A stretch of 60,000 nucleotides of DNA, from contig NC_064047.1 in assembly GCF_932526225.1 (NCBI RefSeq), positions 12,164,460 through 12,224,459 of the forward strand. The letters run 5' to 3'. The position numbers were made by a program, and so were the translations under genes. The number at the start of each line of letters is the position of its first letter. Positions within the stretch are counted from its first letter, which is position 1. The notes beneath the pieces were generated by a model, which saw only the letters and a list, made by a program, of their open reading frames with translations, was not told where the DNA came from and made no database searches. Positions 31,041 through 42,511 of the stretch are shown here, in pieces. Origin of the DNA: Nematostella vectensis (lineage: Eukaryota > Cnidaria > Anthozoa > Actiniaria > Edwardsiidae).

Positions 31041-33980
31041 GTCCATTCACTCTCACGACCATCCCTCCTCATTGTCGTATTCGCAGTGTCCTGGTGACTT
31101 TAGACTTTGTTTCCGCCCATTTGCTATAATTTGCTGGCATCGTTGTGTTCAAGTGCCGACCTTACGAGCTGTGACCTAAACACAGTGAGAAATTGGACCC
31201 CCCTGCGTGATGCCCGAAAGCCGTGGATTTCATCTCTTACGGAGATTCTAAGCACTAAAGTCAGAACGGGGAAATTATTTACCTTGTACTCATACTCATT
31301 TGGTTTCGGTTGCCCGATGGCGGTAAAGTATAGTTGAGTAAATTTTGTATCCAATATTTGCGTGGCTTGCCGTGTTTTTTCATGTTTTTACAGTCTGTTT
31401 TGCGATGGGTTGGACATCGCAAAATGTGTCATTTCAATTTTCATGTTGGGCGACTGGTTTGGGACCTCGCCATTAATTTTCTTATAATTATATTCCATCC
31501 AGGGCGACGATTTTGGACCTCGCAAAAACATTACAACCTTTTCCATTGGGCGATTAGTTTGTCATTGATGTTACATTTGGTTGTCATGTGTTCGTTCATG
31601 GTGGTGTTTCGTTCATGAGATATGAATATTTTTGTTTTTAATGACATCGGAATATCTTTTGAAACTTGTATTTATGGATTGCGGTCTCTTACGCTGCCAT
31701 TTTCTTGTTCTTGTATATTTCTGATTTAAACACAAATACCCATACACTCTTCTTTTATAAGAACGCCCAGCCTGAGATTTCACCAAGTTGAAATAAGAAC
31801 ATGCTAAGAACATGTTGAGGCTCAGATAGCAGACAATTGTTTTCTTTTTTTGTCTGATTCTTTCTTAAATGCTGAATCAAATTGTGCTCATAGGGGGCAC
31901 CCCCTATATAACAACCTTAACATTACTATAACAACCTTATTATTACTATTGATCATTACTGTGATTCTCTTTCTAATCATTCATTGGGTATTATAAAATT
32001 TAAGAACATCGTTAACAACATATTCAGCCTTAAAATATCCCAAACGCCACAACGAATCTCCTTGCCGGAACAAATCTACTGTTACAACGCCGCTGTTTTT
32101 TTCTGTTTTGTTTAGCAGTTTAGTTCGTTATTATGTGATTGCTGAGCCCGCCTTGCGTGACAGAGGGCGGCGGTCTGAGTGACTGCGTGGGGGACTAGGG
32201 TCTGGAATCCTTTGCGTCTTTCCCGAAGGGTTGAGCAGACGCTTCCATTGTAAGTTGAGATTAGTCTGAGAAGATTTCGACTAGAAACAGGTATTTATAT
32301 CGCGTATTTACACCCTATTTTAACTATTAACTGTTCCTTTATGTGTTATTCGTGAAATTCGAAAGGTATTTAAGGCGTTTTAGAGAGAAAATATATTTTT
32401 TTTCTAAACCTTGTATTTCGCATATTAATTGGCAATCTATATTTGATAATTATGTGTTATCTCACCCAATGTCTTGAGCTGTCAATGTTACAAAGCTGTA
32501 CATCAAAGATTGGTACAGCTAGTTTAAAAAGAAACGCTAACTCAAGATGAATCTTTTAGGCAATGATAAACCTCATAGCCAAATGTAATTGATGTGTTTA
32601 TCTGGTCATTTCAAACGGATAGGTCCATAGCAATAAACTGACAAATACAAAAGACCCGCAGGATCTATAGTGCTAGTACAAAGCAACGCAGGATGCCAAC
32701 ATATTGTAACATTTTTTTTCCAATACAAGAAGCACTTTGCGAAGTCTTTTACACTTGGAGTTTTAAAACTAATGTATTCTGATATTTGAGGCATCCCTTG
32801 TCAAACATTCCATTTATTTCTTACCCTTGGGTGCTTCCATGATTCAGATGATAGACCAAGCGTGAAGGTACAAACAGTCAATGTTCGCCAATGTTGAAAA
32901 TTCCATAGATTTATCTTCCCATCAAATAGCTTAATCCAAGTATCTGTTATGATCAATTCTTGTTGTCATTACTAGCATTTAATTTACAAGGACAATATTG
33001 TTTTTTTTTTTGTGTTTGGGATCGGGTATTCGTACCTAGCAGGGGCCTAATATCGTGTGAGGGTGCAGTAGGTGTGATAATTAGTATGGTGATGTAGGAG
33101 GGTGGTGGAGGAAATAGGCTTGTGAGATAGTGTAGAGTGGTTATGGTGTGTAGATTAAAGTAGTGATGAGGAGGGTTATGGTGTAAATGATGGTGATAAT
33201 TTTAGCGTGATGAGAGGTGGTTGTGTAGGATTAGGTGAAATGTGATTATTGATTGTGTAATTGGAGTGTGAGAAGTGAGAGAGAGAGGTCATGGGGTTAT
33301 TAAGAAACGTGGGGGTGGTTAAGATTATGGATTATAAGATAACGAGTAAAGGTTGTTTAGAAAATGGGGTATCCAAAAATAGTAAATAGAGTTGTGAATG
33401 AGGGATTATTGTGTCGAGTGGAGGAGGTAATGTAGTAGATATGGTATTATGTGGGGATTAAAACAGTTGTGATCGGTTAATGGTGGCGAGTGGTTATGTT
33501 GCGTATATGTGAGAAGGTGATGTAGAAATTAGTGAAATCTGATAAATGAAGAGTGTAATTAATGTTGAATGGAAGGATATTGTGACATGAATATGTAGTG
33601 TAGGTTAAAATGTTTGTGATATGTAGGTGTGAAAAAATAGCATATAAGTAAAGATTTTTTTTTATTAATTGTTGAGAGAAAATATAGTTAGCAGTAACTG
33701 AGGTGCGTATAGTGAGGGTGGAGGTATGCATCTAATGGGGTATCTAGTTGCGGTATGATTGGCAGGTGAAATTAAAAAAATAATAGAGGTAGAATGAGTG
33801 TTGCGAAAATGCTGATAACAAAAAAAACCCTGTTATACGATGAAAGGAAACAATGGTGAAAATGGCTAGCACTGTGTGTAGAATCGGTAAAGTGAGGTAA
33901 AGTGAGGGCACAGCCCTAGCCACCAACCTCATAACACACCTCACCCCCACACCCCCACCACACCACACTGCACCCCCTGC
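31041..33980. other. Noncoding, low-complexity stretch
   Basis: No supported gene. 31,380-31,560 has several copies of a degenerate GGGCGAY...GGACCTCGC motif. 33,040-33,900 is strongly strand-asymmetric, rich in GTGTAGG, GTGATGAGG and GGTTATG on the + strand and poor in C, as in an old GT-rich satellite. 33,900-33,980 switches abruptly to C-rich ACCACACC sequence. Confidence 0.5.
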
Positions 33981-33984
33981 CACT

Positions 33985-34485
33985 ACACCTCACCGCCCAG
34001 CTCTCCTCCCCACACCTACCACAGAACGTGCCCTACTACCCACACCAATGACTACATACTACATACAACCCACAGACAACTCAACGACACCAATTATTAT
34101 TCTGCCGTCTCCCATGACCACATACTCTCACAAGACATTTCCGTGTACATCCATCAATTGTTTCAAGACAACATTATCGATGAGCACACTCATGATTTCC
34201 TACTCCCCCACACACCCCTGTTCTACATGTTACCCAAAATTCACAAACCCAACACCCCTGACCGCCCAATCATTTCAGGCTGCCAATCGTCCACCGAAAA
34301 ACTCTCCATCTTTCTTGACCACTACCTCAAGAAATTTGTACCCCACATCCCGTCCTACATCAAGGATACCACACACTTCCTACAAACAGTCCTCTCCCTC
34401 CCCACACCACTACCAGACACATGTTTTCTTGTCACAATTGATGTCACCTCACTCTGCACCAACATCCCACATGAGGTGTTTGGGG
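33985..34485 (+). mobile_element. Penelope-like element RT fragment
   Basis: In one + frame: FYMLPKIHKPNTPDRPIISG (about 34,221-34,280), then DTTHFLQTVLSLP and FLVTIDVTSLCTNIPHE (about 34,426-34,480). These are the RT finger and palm motifs typical of Penelope-like elements, with the first catalytic Asp in VTIDVTSL. Translation upstream (LNDTNYYSAVSHD) also fits. The fragment ends abruptly at about 34,485. It is a different family from the copies at 49-54 kb. Confidence 0.75.
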
Positions 34486-34600
34486 TTGCAAACTTCACAT
34501 GAGAAATGCAATTTTTTTTATCGTATAACAGTTATTTTAGGAGTATCGCCCTGTCTCTGCTTTGTGGTTATTAAAATGAGTAGAAAACGAATAACTCATT

Positions 34601-34650
34601 TTCTTATGCTCTAATTGTTTTGTGTGGAAATGGCAACATCCGCCAGCGAA
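34601..34650 (+). repeat. Duplicate of the start-codon region of the TRIM gene
   Basis: TTCTTATGCTCT...GAAATGGCAACATCCGCCAGC occurs here and again at about 34,729-34,780. The upstream copy opens an in-frame peptide of only 13 codons (MATSASENKEIRE). The downstream copy opens the real RING exon. Confidence 0.75.
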
Positions 34651-34758
34651 AATAAAGAAATAAGAGAATAAAAGATATATTGTTTGTGTTTGTACTGCTG
34701 ATATGAGTAGCAGTGTAATAACCATTTTCTTATGCTCTTCTAGTTTTTTCTTGAAGAA

Positions 34759-34944
34759 ATGGCAACATCCGCCAGCAGGCGCCTCGAGGATGAGGTGACG
34801 TGCTCTTTGTGTATAGAGCACTTTAACGATCCTAGAGTGCTCCCTTGCTTCCACTCATTTTGTCGGCTCTGCCTGGAAGAGCTGGCAGTGCACTCTGAAG
34901 GGAGAGGAAAACTTGCGTGCCCCCTCTGTAAGGCGGAATTCCAG
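34759..34944 (+). CDS. TRIM-TLDc protein exon 1: RING finger
   Basis: Starts at the ATG at 34,759; donor GTAATC at 34,945; 62 codons, phase 0 out. A C3HC4 RING finger is complete: CSLC (residues 15-18), C-F-H-S-F-C, CRLC and CPLC near residue 57. This domain gives E3 ubiquitin ligase activity in TRIM proteins. The chosen ATG is the only one in frame before the RING; a possible 5' UTR acceptor (TTCTAG) lies ~18 bases upstream. Confidence 0.9.
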
Positions 34945-35268
34945 GTAATCTGTCTATCAGAAATACATCCATTACTTAATGAGACCTGGAACAACTTTGT
35001 GTGACAAATGTTTTGCTTTACCGAAGAAATTGATTCAACGACAATTCGAAAGAGAAAAGCGAAATTGAATTCTTCTCACAAGAAATTTGGCTCCATTTTT
35101 TTTAACACTTTATGAGTATTAAACTGTTTAAAGATAAAAAAAATGATTATTATATTAACACAATGCAGTCTAAGATACATCCCAGCGTAGCTATGTTCTA
35201 AAGCCCTCCCTACCCTGAAGTCATATGCAAACTCCATTATAACTATATTTTACTGATTATTGTTCTAG

Positions 35269-36145
35269 ATTTCCCAAGCAGATGTTCCGAGTTTGAAGGT
35301 GAATTTCATGATCAACAGTATTCTCTCTGTTCTATTGTTGACATCTGAAGACTCCAAGAAACCAGTTTGTGAATCGTGTGATAGTGGTGAGCCTGCCCAA
35401 GGGAGATGTAACGAGTGCGATCACTTTGTCTGTGAGCAGTGCATCTCGATTCATAAGAGATTTCGACCAGTGCAACACCACACTATCCTCAGTCTTGATG
35501 AGATCAAAAGCGGAAAGTTACTTGCAATGAGCAAGGCTTCCTTCTGTACCAAACACAAGGGTGAAAAGCTGAAACTGTTTTGCGAATCTTGTAAGGAAGT
35601 AATTTGCCGGGACTGTACTGTTGTTGATCATAAAAATCATGATTACCTTTTCACAAGTGATGTTATCGCTCAAGAGAAAGAAGAAATATTGGGAAGAGCA
35701 AAAAAGGTTGCATCAAAACTCACCGATATTGAACAGGCGATGGCATTGGTAGAAGAGGCTCAACAACATCTCGAGGAAAATAAACGTGCGACCAGAAGGG
35801 ATCTGGATGCGTTCATTGATAAGCAGATAGGGGCTCTTGAGAAGATGCGATCTGATCTTAGAGGAGAGATCGAGTCAGCTTGTCAGAAGCAGCTGACTGC
35901 CCAGAGAGAGAATTTATCCATGAGACTTGCAAGTGCTCGTAGCAGTTTGGAGTTTGCTGAGAGAATGTGCAGAGATGCAAATGATGTGGATGTCTTGTCC
36001 ATCAGGAATGAAGTGCTATCCCAGCTATCGAGTCTTGCAGAGAAACCCGTGGATCAGCCTTGTATGGAGGATGGAGTTCGTCTTGTAGTGGATGAGGAGT
36101 ATTGGGATTCTTTGTCAAAGAAGATCTCAGTTGAAAGGCGTACAG
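35269..36145 (+). CDS. TRIM-TLDc protein exon 2: two B-boxes and coiled coil
   Basis: Acceptor TTGTTCTAG, donor GTAAATT; 877 nt, phase 0 in and phase 1 out. B-box 1: CESC ... CNEC ... CEQC. B-box 2: FCTKHKGEKLKLFCESC ... CRDC ... DHKNH. Then follows a long charged helical region of ~130 residues (EKEEILGRAKKVASKL through MRLASARSSLEFAERM), a typical RBCC coiled coil for dimerisation. The N-terminal linker, ISQADVPSLKVNFMINSIL, is the usual RING to B-box spacer of TRIM proteins. Confidence 0.9.
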
Positions 36146-36645
36146 GTAAATTCTCTAATACAATTGTGTCCTGATTATAAATAACTGTAATCCTCTGCTA
36201 TCAAACCTCACAAAGAAAATTTATTTCCACGTTGACTGCTTTTTTCTACCCCAGTAATTCGATGCCTTATCTCGTGGTAATGTAAAAAGTAATTTTTGTT
36301 CTTCCATTCATGTAAGTTTTCTAAGTATGTATACCCCGTATGTATTATTCCTATTTATTATGTTATGGGCAGCGACCAAAGGGAGCAAAGCCGCAGTTCT
36401 AATCGAAATATAATTGAGCACTAGCATTTCGCGACGAGTAGAATACATAACAGCATACCATAAATCACAAGCCTTTGTTTATAATATTTCTTGATAAAAA
36501 GCAATTCGGTTGTAGATCTTTTGCTGAATGGTAGTTCTACAAGCAAAAGGTGGTTACGGGTTAGGTTTATTCGTAAGAATAATGGTGATCAAGTCCAGCA
36601 TTGGTGACATTTCGATGATTGTCCTATGTATACATTTTTTTTAGG

Positions 36646-37204
36646 AGGGGATTTCGATCCTTTCTGTAATTGACAGAGCTATGCCTTTTACAAAAATTCA
36701 ATCTTGATGATAGAACTTTGGGCCCAGAATACTCTAGGAATCTTGAATATGAGGCAGGAGTTTGAGCGACCACACAACAACATGCAGCGACAATCTGTAC
36801 TAACCTTTGGGTGACACACATATACACTGACTTTATTTGTTTGAGACATGATGAGGATAGGAAATTTTGCCTTCTTGATAAAAAGAGTATTGGTTACTTA
36901 TCTGGTGATGGTGTAATTTTCGGCGAAGGGATTTTGATCCTTTCTGTAATTGACAGAGAGTGTCTTTTGACACAAATCCAATCCTGATGGTGGAACTTTG
37001 GGCCCAGAATACTCTAGGAATCTTGATTTGGGGCAGGACTTTGTACGACCACACAACAACAGCAGCAACAATTTGTACTAACCCTTTGGGTGACACACAT
37101 ATACACTGACTTTATTTGTTTGAGACATGATGAGGATAAGGAATTGTGCCTTCTTGATAAAAAAAAGTATTGGTTACTTATCTGGTGATGGTGTAATTCC
37201 TTAG
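36646..37204 (+). repeat. 279-bp tandem duplication in TRIM intron 2
   Basis: GATCCTTTCTGTAATTGACA occurs at about 36,655 and 36,934. GTGACACACATATACACTGA occurs at about 36,812 and 37,091. Both spacings are 279 bp. The second copy runs up to the acceptor of the TLDc exon, so the duplication overlaps the polypyrimidine/acceptor zone. Confidence 0.8.
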
Positions 37205-37207
37205 CAG

Positions 37208-37450
37208 TTTTTGAGCAGTCCGCCATCCTCAGCGGCAAAGGTCCAGAGTACCTCCGAGATCTCTTGGGAATCCTGCAGCCCGTGCAGCAAAGTCCCAAGA
37301 GTCGCTGGGTCAGTTGTTTCTCAGCAAAGAGAGATGGCTGGGCTGCCAGCACCTTCCATGAAAAATGCAATGGCAAAGCGCCGAACATCGTACTCGTGAG
37401 TGTTGGAGGAAGATACGTGTTTGGTGGCTACTCTGAAGTAGCGTGGACAA
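37208..37450 (+). CDS. TRIM-TLDc protein exon 3: first half of TLDc domain
   Basis: A 243-nt exon, phase 1-1, with acceptor TTAGCAG and donor GTGAGT. It encodes the TLDc start: SRWVSCFSAKRDGWAASTFH, then KCNGKAPNIVLVSVGGRYVFGGYSEVAW, split across the usual strands. FHEKCNGKAP and VFGGYSEVAW match the conserved TLDc patterns F-H-x2-C-x2-K-x-P and FGGY-[TS]-x-[VS]-W. Confidence 0.9.
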
Positions 37451-37856
37451 GTGAGTAAACTAATGAATACCAGAAGGGTCGTAGCAGGGTGTGAGGGTCG
37501 AGATGTCCGATCATGTTTGTAAAAAGAAACCATTTAACCTATTTTTGTTCATTACCATGAACTTTTAATTTAAGACTTGCAGTACTTTTTCCTAAGCCAC
37601 CTTCCACCCAATATGTATTAAAGTCACATGATGAAAGGATTGGATCGACAAATATAGATATAGTTTGTTAGCAGCTACCATGGTATTACATGAGGTGAGC
37701 TCGTTAATTTTGCTGTTTGGTGCAGGAAAATTTTTTTACATAATTACAAGATTTTTCCTTGGACAACCCTTAAAGTAGGTGTTACTAAAATCGAGAAATT
37801 AAACAGAAACTCTGAATATCTTAGCGCAATTACATTCCTACTACTTCTGTTATTTA

Positions 37857-39597
37857 TTTCGTGTTACATCGCAATACTGTAATTCAGATTCTTCCAAAAT
37901 CAGTTTCGTGTCTACATCGCAATACTGTAATTCAGATTCTTCCAAAAGCAGTTTCGTGTCTACATCGCAATACTGTAATTCAGATGCTTCCGAAAGCAGT
38001 TTCGTGTCTACATCGCAATACTGTAATTCAGATGCTTCAGAAATCAGTTTCGTGTCTACATCGCAATACTGTAATTCCGATTCTTCCGAAAGCAGCTTCG
38101 TGTCTACATCACAATACTGTAATTCAGATTCTTCAGAAATCAGTTTCGTGTCTACATCGCAATACTGTAATTCAGATTCTTCCAAAAGCAGTTTCGTGTC
38201 TACATCGCAATACTGTAATTCAGATTCTTCCAAAAGCAGTTTCGTGTCTACATCGCAATACTGTAATTCAGATTCTTCCGAAAGCAGTTTCGTGTCTACA
38301 TCGCAATACTGTAATTCAGATTCTTCAGAAATCAGTTTCGTGTCTACATCGCAATACTGTAATTCAGATTTTTCCAAAAGCAGTTTCGTGTCTACATCGC
38401 AATACTGTAATTCAGATTCTTCCGAAAGCAGTTTTATGTCTACATCGCAATACTGTAACTCAGATTCTTCCGAAAGCAGTTTCGTGTCTACATCGCAATA
38501 CTGTAATTCAGATGCTTCCGAAAGCAGTTTCGTGTCTACATCGCAATACTGTAATTCAGATGCTTCCGAAAGCAGTTTCGTGTCTACATCCCAATACTGT
38601 AATTCAGATTCTTCCGAAAACAGTTTCGTGTCTGCATCGCAATACTGTAATTCAGATTCTTCCGAAAACAGTTTCGTGTCTGCATCGCAATACTGTAATT
38701 CAGATTTTCCCCAAGGGAGTTTCGTGTCTACATCGCAATACTGTAATTCCGATTCTTCCGAAAGCAGTTTCGTGTCTACATCGCAATACTGTAATTCAGA
38801 TTCTTCCGAAAGCAGTTTCGTGTCTACATCACAATACTGTAATTCAGATTCTTCCAAAAGCAGTTTGGTGTCTACATCGCAATACTGTAATTCCGATTCT
38901 TCCGAAAACAGTTTCGTGTCTACATCGCAATACTGTAATTCCGATTCTTCCGAAAGCAGTTTCGTGTCTACATCGCAATACTGTAATTCAGATTCTTCAG
39001 AAAGCAGTTTCGTGTCTACATCGCAATACTGTAATTCAGATTCTTCCAAAAGCAGTTTCGTGTCTACATCGCAATACTGTAATTCAGATTCTTCCAAAAA
39101 CAGGTTCGTGTCTACATCGCAATACTGTAATTCAGATTCTTCCGAAAGCAGTTTCGTGTCTACATCGCAATACTTTAATTCAGATTCTTCCGAAAACAGT
39201 TTCGTGTCTACATCGCAATACTGTAATTCAGATTCTTCCGAAAGCAGTTTCGTGTCTGCATCGCAATACTGTAATTCAGATTTTCCCCAAGGGAGTTTCG
39301 TGTCTACATCGCAATACTGTAATTCAGATTCTTCCGAAAGCAGTTTCGTGTCTACATCGCAATACTGTAATTCCGATTCTTCCGAAAGCAGTTTCGTGTC
39401 TACATCGCAATACTGTAATTCCGATTCTTCCGAAAGCAGTTTTATGTCTACATCGCAATACTGTGATTCAGATTCTCCCGAAAGCAGTTTTATGTCTACA
39501 TCGCAATACTGTAATTCAGATTCTTCCGAAAGCAGTTTTATGTCTACATCGCAATACTGTAACTCAGATTCTTCCGGAAGCAGTTTTATGTCTGAGT
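37857..39597 (+). repeat. 48-bp minisatellite, about 36 copies, in the last TRIM intron
   Basis: The unit runs from TTTCGTGTCTACATCGCAAT through ACTGTAATTCAGATTCTTCC to GAAAGCAG (48 bp). Variation clusters in the last third (CTTCCG/CTTCCA/CTTCAG). Two units carry the variant TTTTCCCCAAGGG (about 38,704 and 39,282). Because 48 is a multiple of three, two + frames and one - frame stay open for hundreds of codons, with 16-residue repeats such as STSQYCNSDSSESSFV. No start, splice or family evidence supports a protein. Confidence 0.95.
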
Positions 39598-39604
39598 ATC
39601 CAGA

Positions 39605-41140
39605 GTGAAGCCGGCAGAAGGAAGATCTTAGGACCCAAGTTTATTTTTCTTTCGATAATCTTTCTAATAATCGTTTCATAATTTATCGTGTTTGGGGACA
39701 AGCACAAGGTTTACAAGGGAGGTATGTTATAGGACGGTTTGTTATATTGTTTAGGTTATAGGTTATTGTCGTCTAGTATTTCATGTTCCTATCTTGAAGT
39801 TTTATTTATCTTTTAAGGATAATTTAGATTTTGTTTACAATTGATGGTTTCCTAAGTCTAGATTTTAGCACGCCCGTGGACCCTCCGCATCGATGACCTT
39901 TTGGTGCGTCTAAATCCAGGGAGTGTACAGTTTCTTATACGTGGCGAAATCTCCGGTTTCTTTTTGTTTTGGAAATTTTGTTTGAACAGTTAAATTCTTT
40001 CTAAATTGTATGCCACCGCCCTCACCCCTTGGTTTAGACATCTATACTTGTATCGTTATTTCAATTAGGCGAAACTGTTGTAGACACGCGCTCTTTCAGC
40101 ATGCGCAGTTAAGTTTTAAAAGTTGCTTAATCATTAGTGTTATTTTAGAGTTACCTTGACTTCATAGATTATTCTGTAAATACGCAGGGACGAAAGACCA
40201 ACTCTGTGATTTCCCACGCCCTCACGCTTTTGTCTGATTGGTTCGTTTTGCCAAATTTTCTCCGTTCCCTCTTGAATTGTTTTACATTCAAAATTGTTTT
40301 ACATATTTCCTTTCATGTGGGACCACTACATGGGTATCTGTCTGGTCCAAGGGTATAAATATAGCGAACCTAATTCTGTACTTATGCTGCTGCTGTGGCC
40401 AAACATTTGGAAAGCATTGAAAAACGCCAGCCTTGCCTTCGTCTTCATCTCCGTCTTAAGGATCCCGGCTTGTGCCCCTAACATTAATTCATACAATGGG
40501 AAATAATTTTGATTATTTTTGCTTTTTATCTTATGTTAATTAATAGAATTTCGAATATTATTTTTTACCGTTGTTTTGACTGAAAATACAACTTTAAGCT
40601 CCATTGAAGGGTTGTGGGTAAGGGATCAATTGTATCTTTTTCCCATCGGCACTTCAATCACCATCCTTAGATGTATTTCACGGTAAAATAGCTTGGCATT
40701 CACTCATCAGAGGAGATACTAGTTATTATTTAAAATGTGGTAGGACTGTATTTCTATTCCTTTTGATCAACTTTTTGCAAACACGGCATCTAATAAATCT
40801 CCATGAAAATCTCTAATAAGCCCCTGGCGATTATTTCTTTTTGTCTTGACAAAATCTGCTCGATTAGAGAGAGGGGCTTGTTTCAAAACCTTTTTTTCAT
40901 TTTCTGACACTAGGTATTTCGGCCCCTATAAAAGGTGTTAAAAATTAGTTCTTATTACTCGTACAAAAATAGATAAATCTAGCAAGAGTCAATTGTTCCT
41001 TTTGGAAAGATGTTTCTTCGGGGTTAGGGGTGAAGACTCAATTTCCTTGAATTTAAATAATACGAGTTCGGCACGGTTTTTGCTGTTTTTATTCTAGTTT
41101 GTATTTTAAAATAACGCATTTTGTTTTATGTTCTTCAAAG
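39605..41140 (+). other. Remainder of the last TRIM intron; no gene seen
   Basis: AT-rich intron sequence between the minisatellite and the last exon. Short frames at 40,238-40,506 have no start context or similarity. Confidence 0.5.
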
Positions 41141-41466
41141 TGAGTGACCGTGGATGGCAGTCCTCCAGCAGGTCATTCTTGTTCACGCTGTGTAACAAGA
41201 ATGGCTACCGCCCTGAAAAGTTGCCATTGAGGCGCACGCCAGATGGATGTGCCATTTGTGACTACACAAGTTGCGGTCCGGTGTTTGGTGGTGGTAGTGA
41301 CCTGTTTATCGCTGACAACGCGGGGGGTAATGAAGAGTCCTATACGTGGTCACACACGTACGCTCGTCCCCAGGGCGCCCCATCTGATGGCAGGTGTGAC
41401 GTCTTTGCTGGCAAATACAGATTCACACCCGACGAAATGGAGGTGTTTCACGAGGTGGTGGACTGA
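41141..41466 (+). CDS. TRIM-TLDc protein last exon: second half of TLDc domain
   Basis: Acceptor TTCTTCAAAG, phase 1 in, TGA at 41,464-41,466. It encodes SSSRSFLFTLCNKNGYRPEK, then GPVFGGGSDLFIADNA and the C-terminal YRFTPDEMEVFHEV, all hallmarks of the TLDc C-terminus (SFLFSL-x-N, GP-x-FG-x-G-x-DL, F-x3-D-[IM]-EV[FY]). Protein total is about 540 residues (RING, two B-boxes, coiled coil, TLDc). The TLDc domain replaces the more common SPRY or NHL domain of TRIMs. Confidence 0.9.
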
Positions 41467-42342
41467 ATACAGCTTTGAACGCCTGTAAAGTGACAATAGA
41501 CATAAAGACGTGTAAACATTTGTTAGTTGGTACTGTGTCATGAGAATAATGTATTTTGAATAAGGCTTCACCATCTTGTGATGTGACCCGCGGTGCATCT
41601 TGGGTAGCATGTAAATCACAAAATATCACATGCTGTGAAAAACCCGCTAGCGAGGGTTACGGCACACTTTACTTTAGTTCAACCTTATTTAAAAACGTGT
41701 ACATCTCGAGTATATATATCCGAATTTTATAACACAAATGCAAATTGTAAATTTTAATAATTATTCCTATAAGCTGTTAGAAACAATATGTTGTTTGGTC
41801 TAGATAACCACGTACAAGTTGTGTGTGTGTTTTTTACTTCTTTTTTTAAAAATTAAGAACGATGCCTAACCCGTGTGTCTTTGCGTAGAGGGAAGGGGAA
41901 GGGACTCCGATATTAGCAAGGTACAAGGCGAGGAAGTGCAATCAAAATTTATAAGATGGCTCCTGGGGTTAAATAAATATCGAAGCTCAAATGCGTGCCT
42001 GGTGGAAGCTGGTTGACTCCCTTTGCGAACTCAAGCAAAATGCAGAGCATTGAAATATTGGGGGTTCTAAGAAATTTAGACCGTACCGGAAAAAAATAAT
42101 TTTAAAAACACAAAATTAAATATATTTAAGGTATGGTAAACCACACCCGACGCAGAAATACCAAAAAATCTTAAGACAGAGTCTGACATATATAGAACAA
42201 CAAGTTAAATGAAATTAATAACTATGAATAGAAAGACCCTCGACATAAAACCAAATTGAGAACATTAAGGAAATTTAAGAGCGTTCACAATATCTCTCCC
42301 AAGTTAAAATCACAGAATTGCGTTCACAAAGTTTATGCCCAG
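41467..42342. other. 3' flank of the TRIM-TLDc gene, no further gene seen
   Basis: AT-rich sequence. No clear AATAAA close to the stop; AATAAG occurs near 41,556 and AAATAAATA near 41,972. Nothing else is recognised. Confidence 0.45.
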
Positions 42343-42511
42343 TGCACACTAGCGAAATATCGACATTACGACATGGGCGCGCGCACTCTTATCTTCGACA
42401 TAACGACATAAGTTTAAAAAAACAAATTTTTTTTTTATGTCCTGATGTCCATGTTGTTATGACGGGCTAAACATAGTGCGCGCGCCCATGTCGTTATGTT
42501 GCTAGTGTGCA
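42343..42511. mobile_element. Foldback MITE, 169 bp
   Basis: Ends with TGCACACTAGC and GCTAGTGTGCA as perfect inverted repeats. Inner inverted arms include CATGGGCGCGCGCAC (about 42,372) and GTGCGCGCGCCCATG (about 42,475), separated by an A/T-rich centre. It would form a long hairpin. No coding capacity. Confidence 0.85.

Noticed and set aside
34048-34614. 188-codon frame overlapping the Penelope-like fragment
   Set aside because: Shadow frame; the RT motifs are in the frame containing FYMLPKIHKP.
37850-39600. CRISPR-like array
   Set aside because: Regular 48-bp units without unique spacers; a eukaryotic minisatellite.
37861-39681. 606- and 566-codon + strand frames and a 415-codon - strand frame
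   Set aside because: Produced by a 48-bp minisatellite whose period is a multiple of three; no start context, splice support or protein family.
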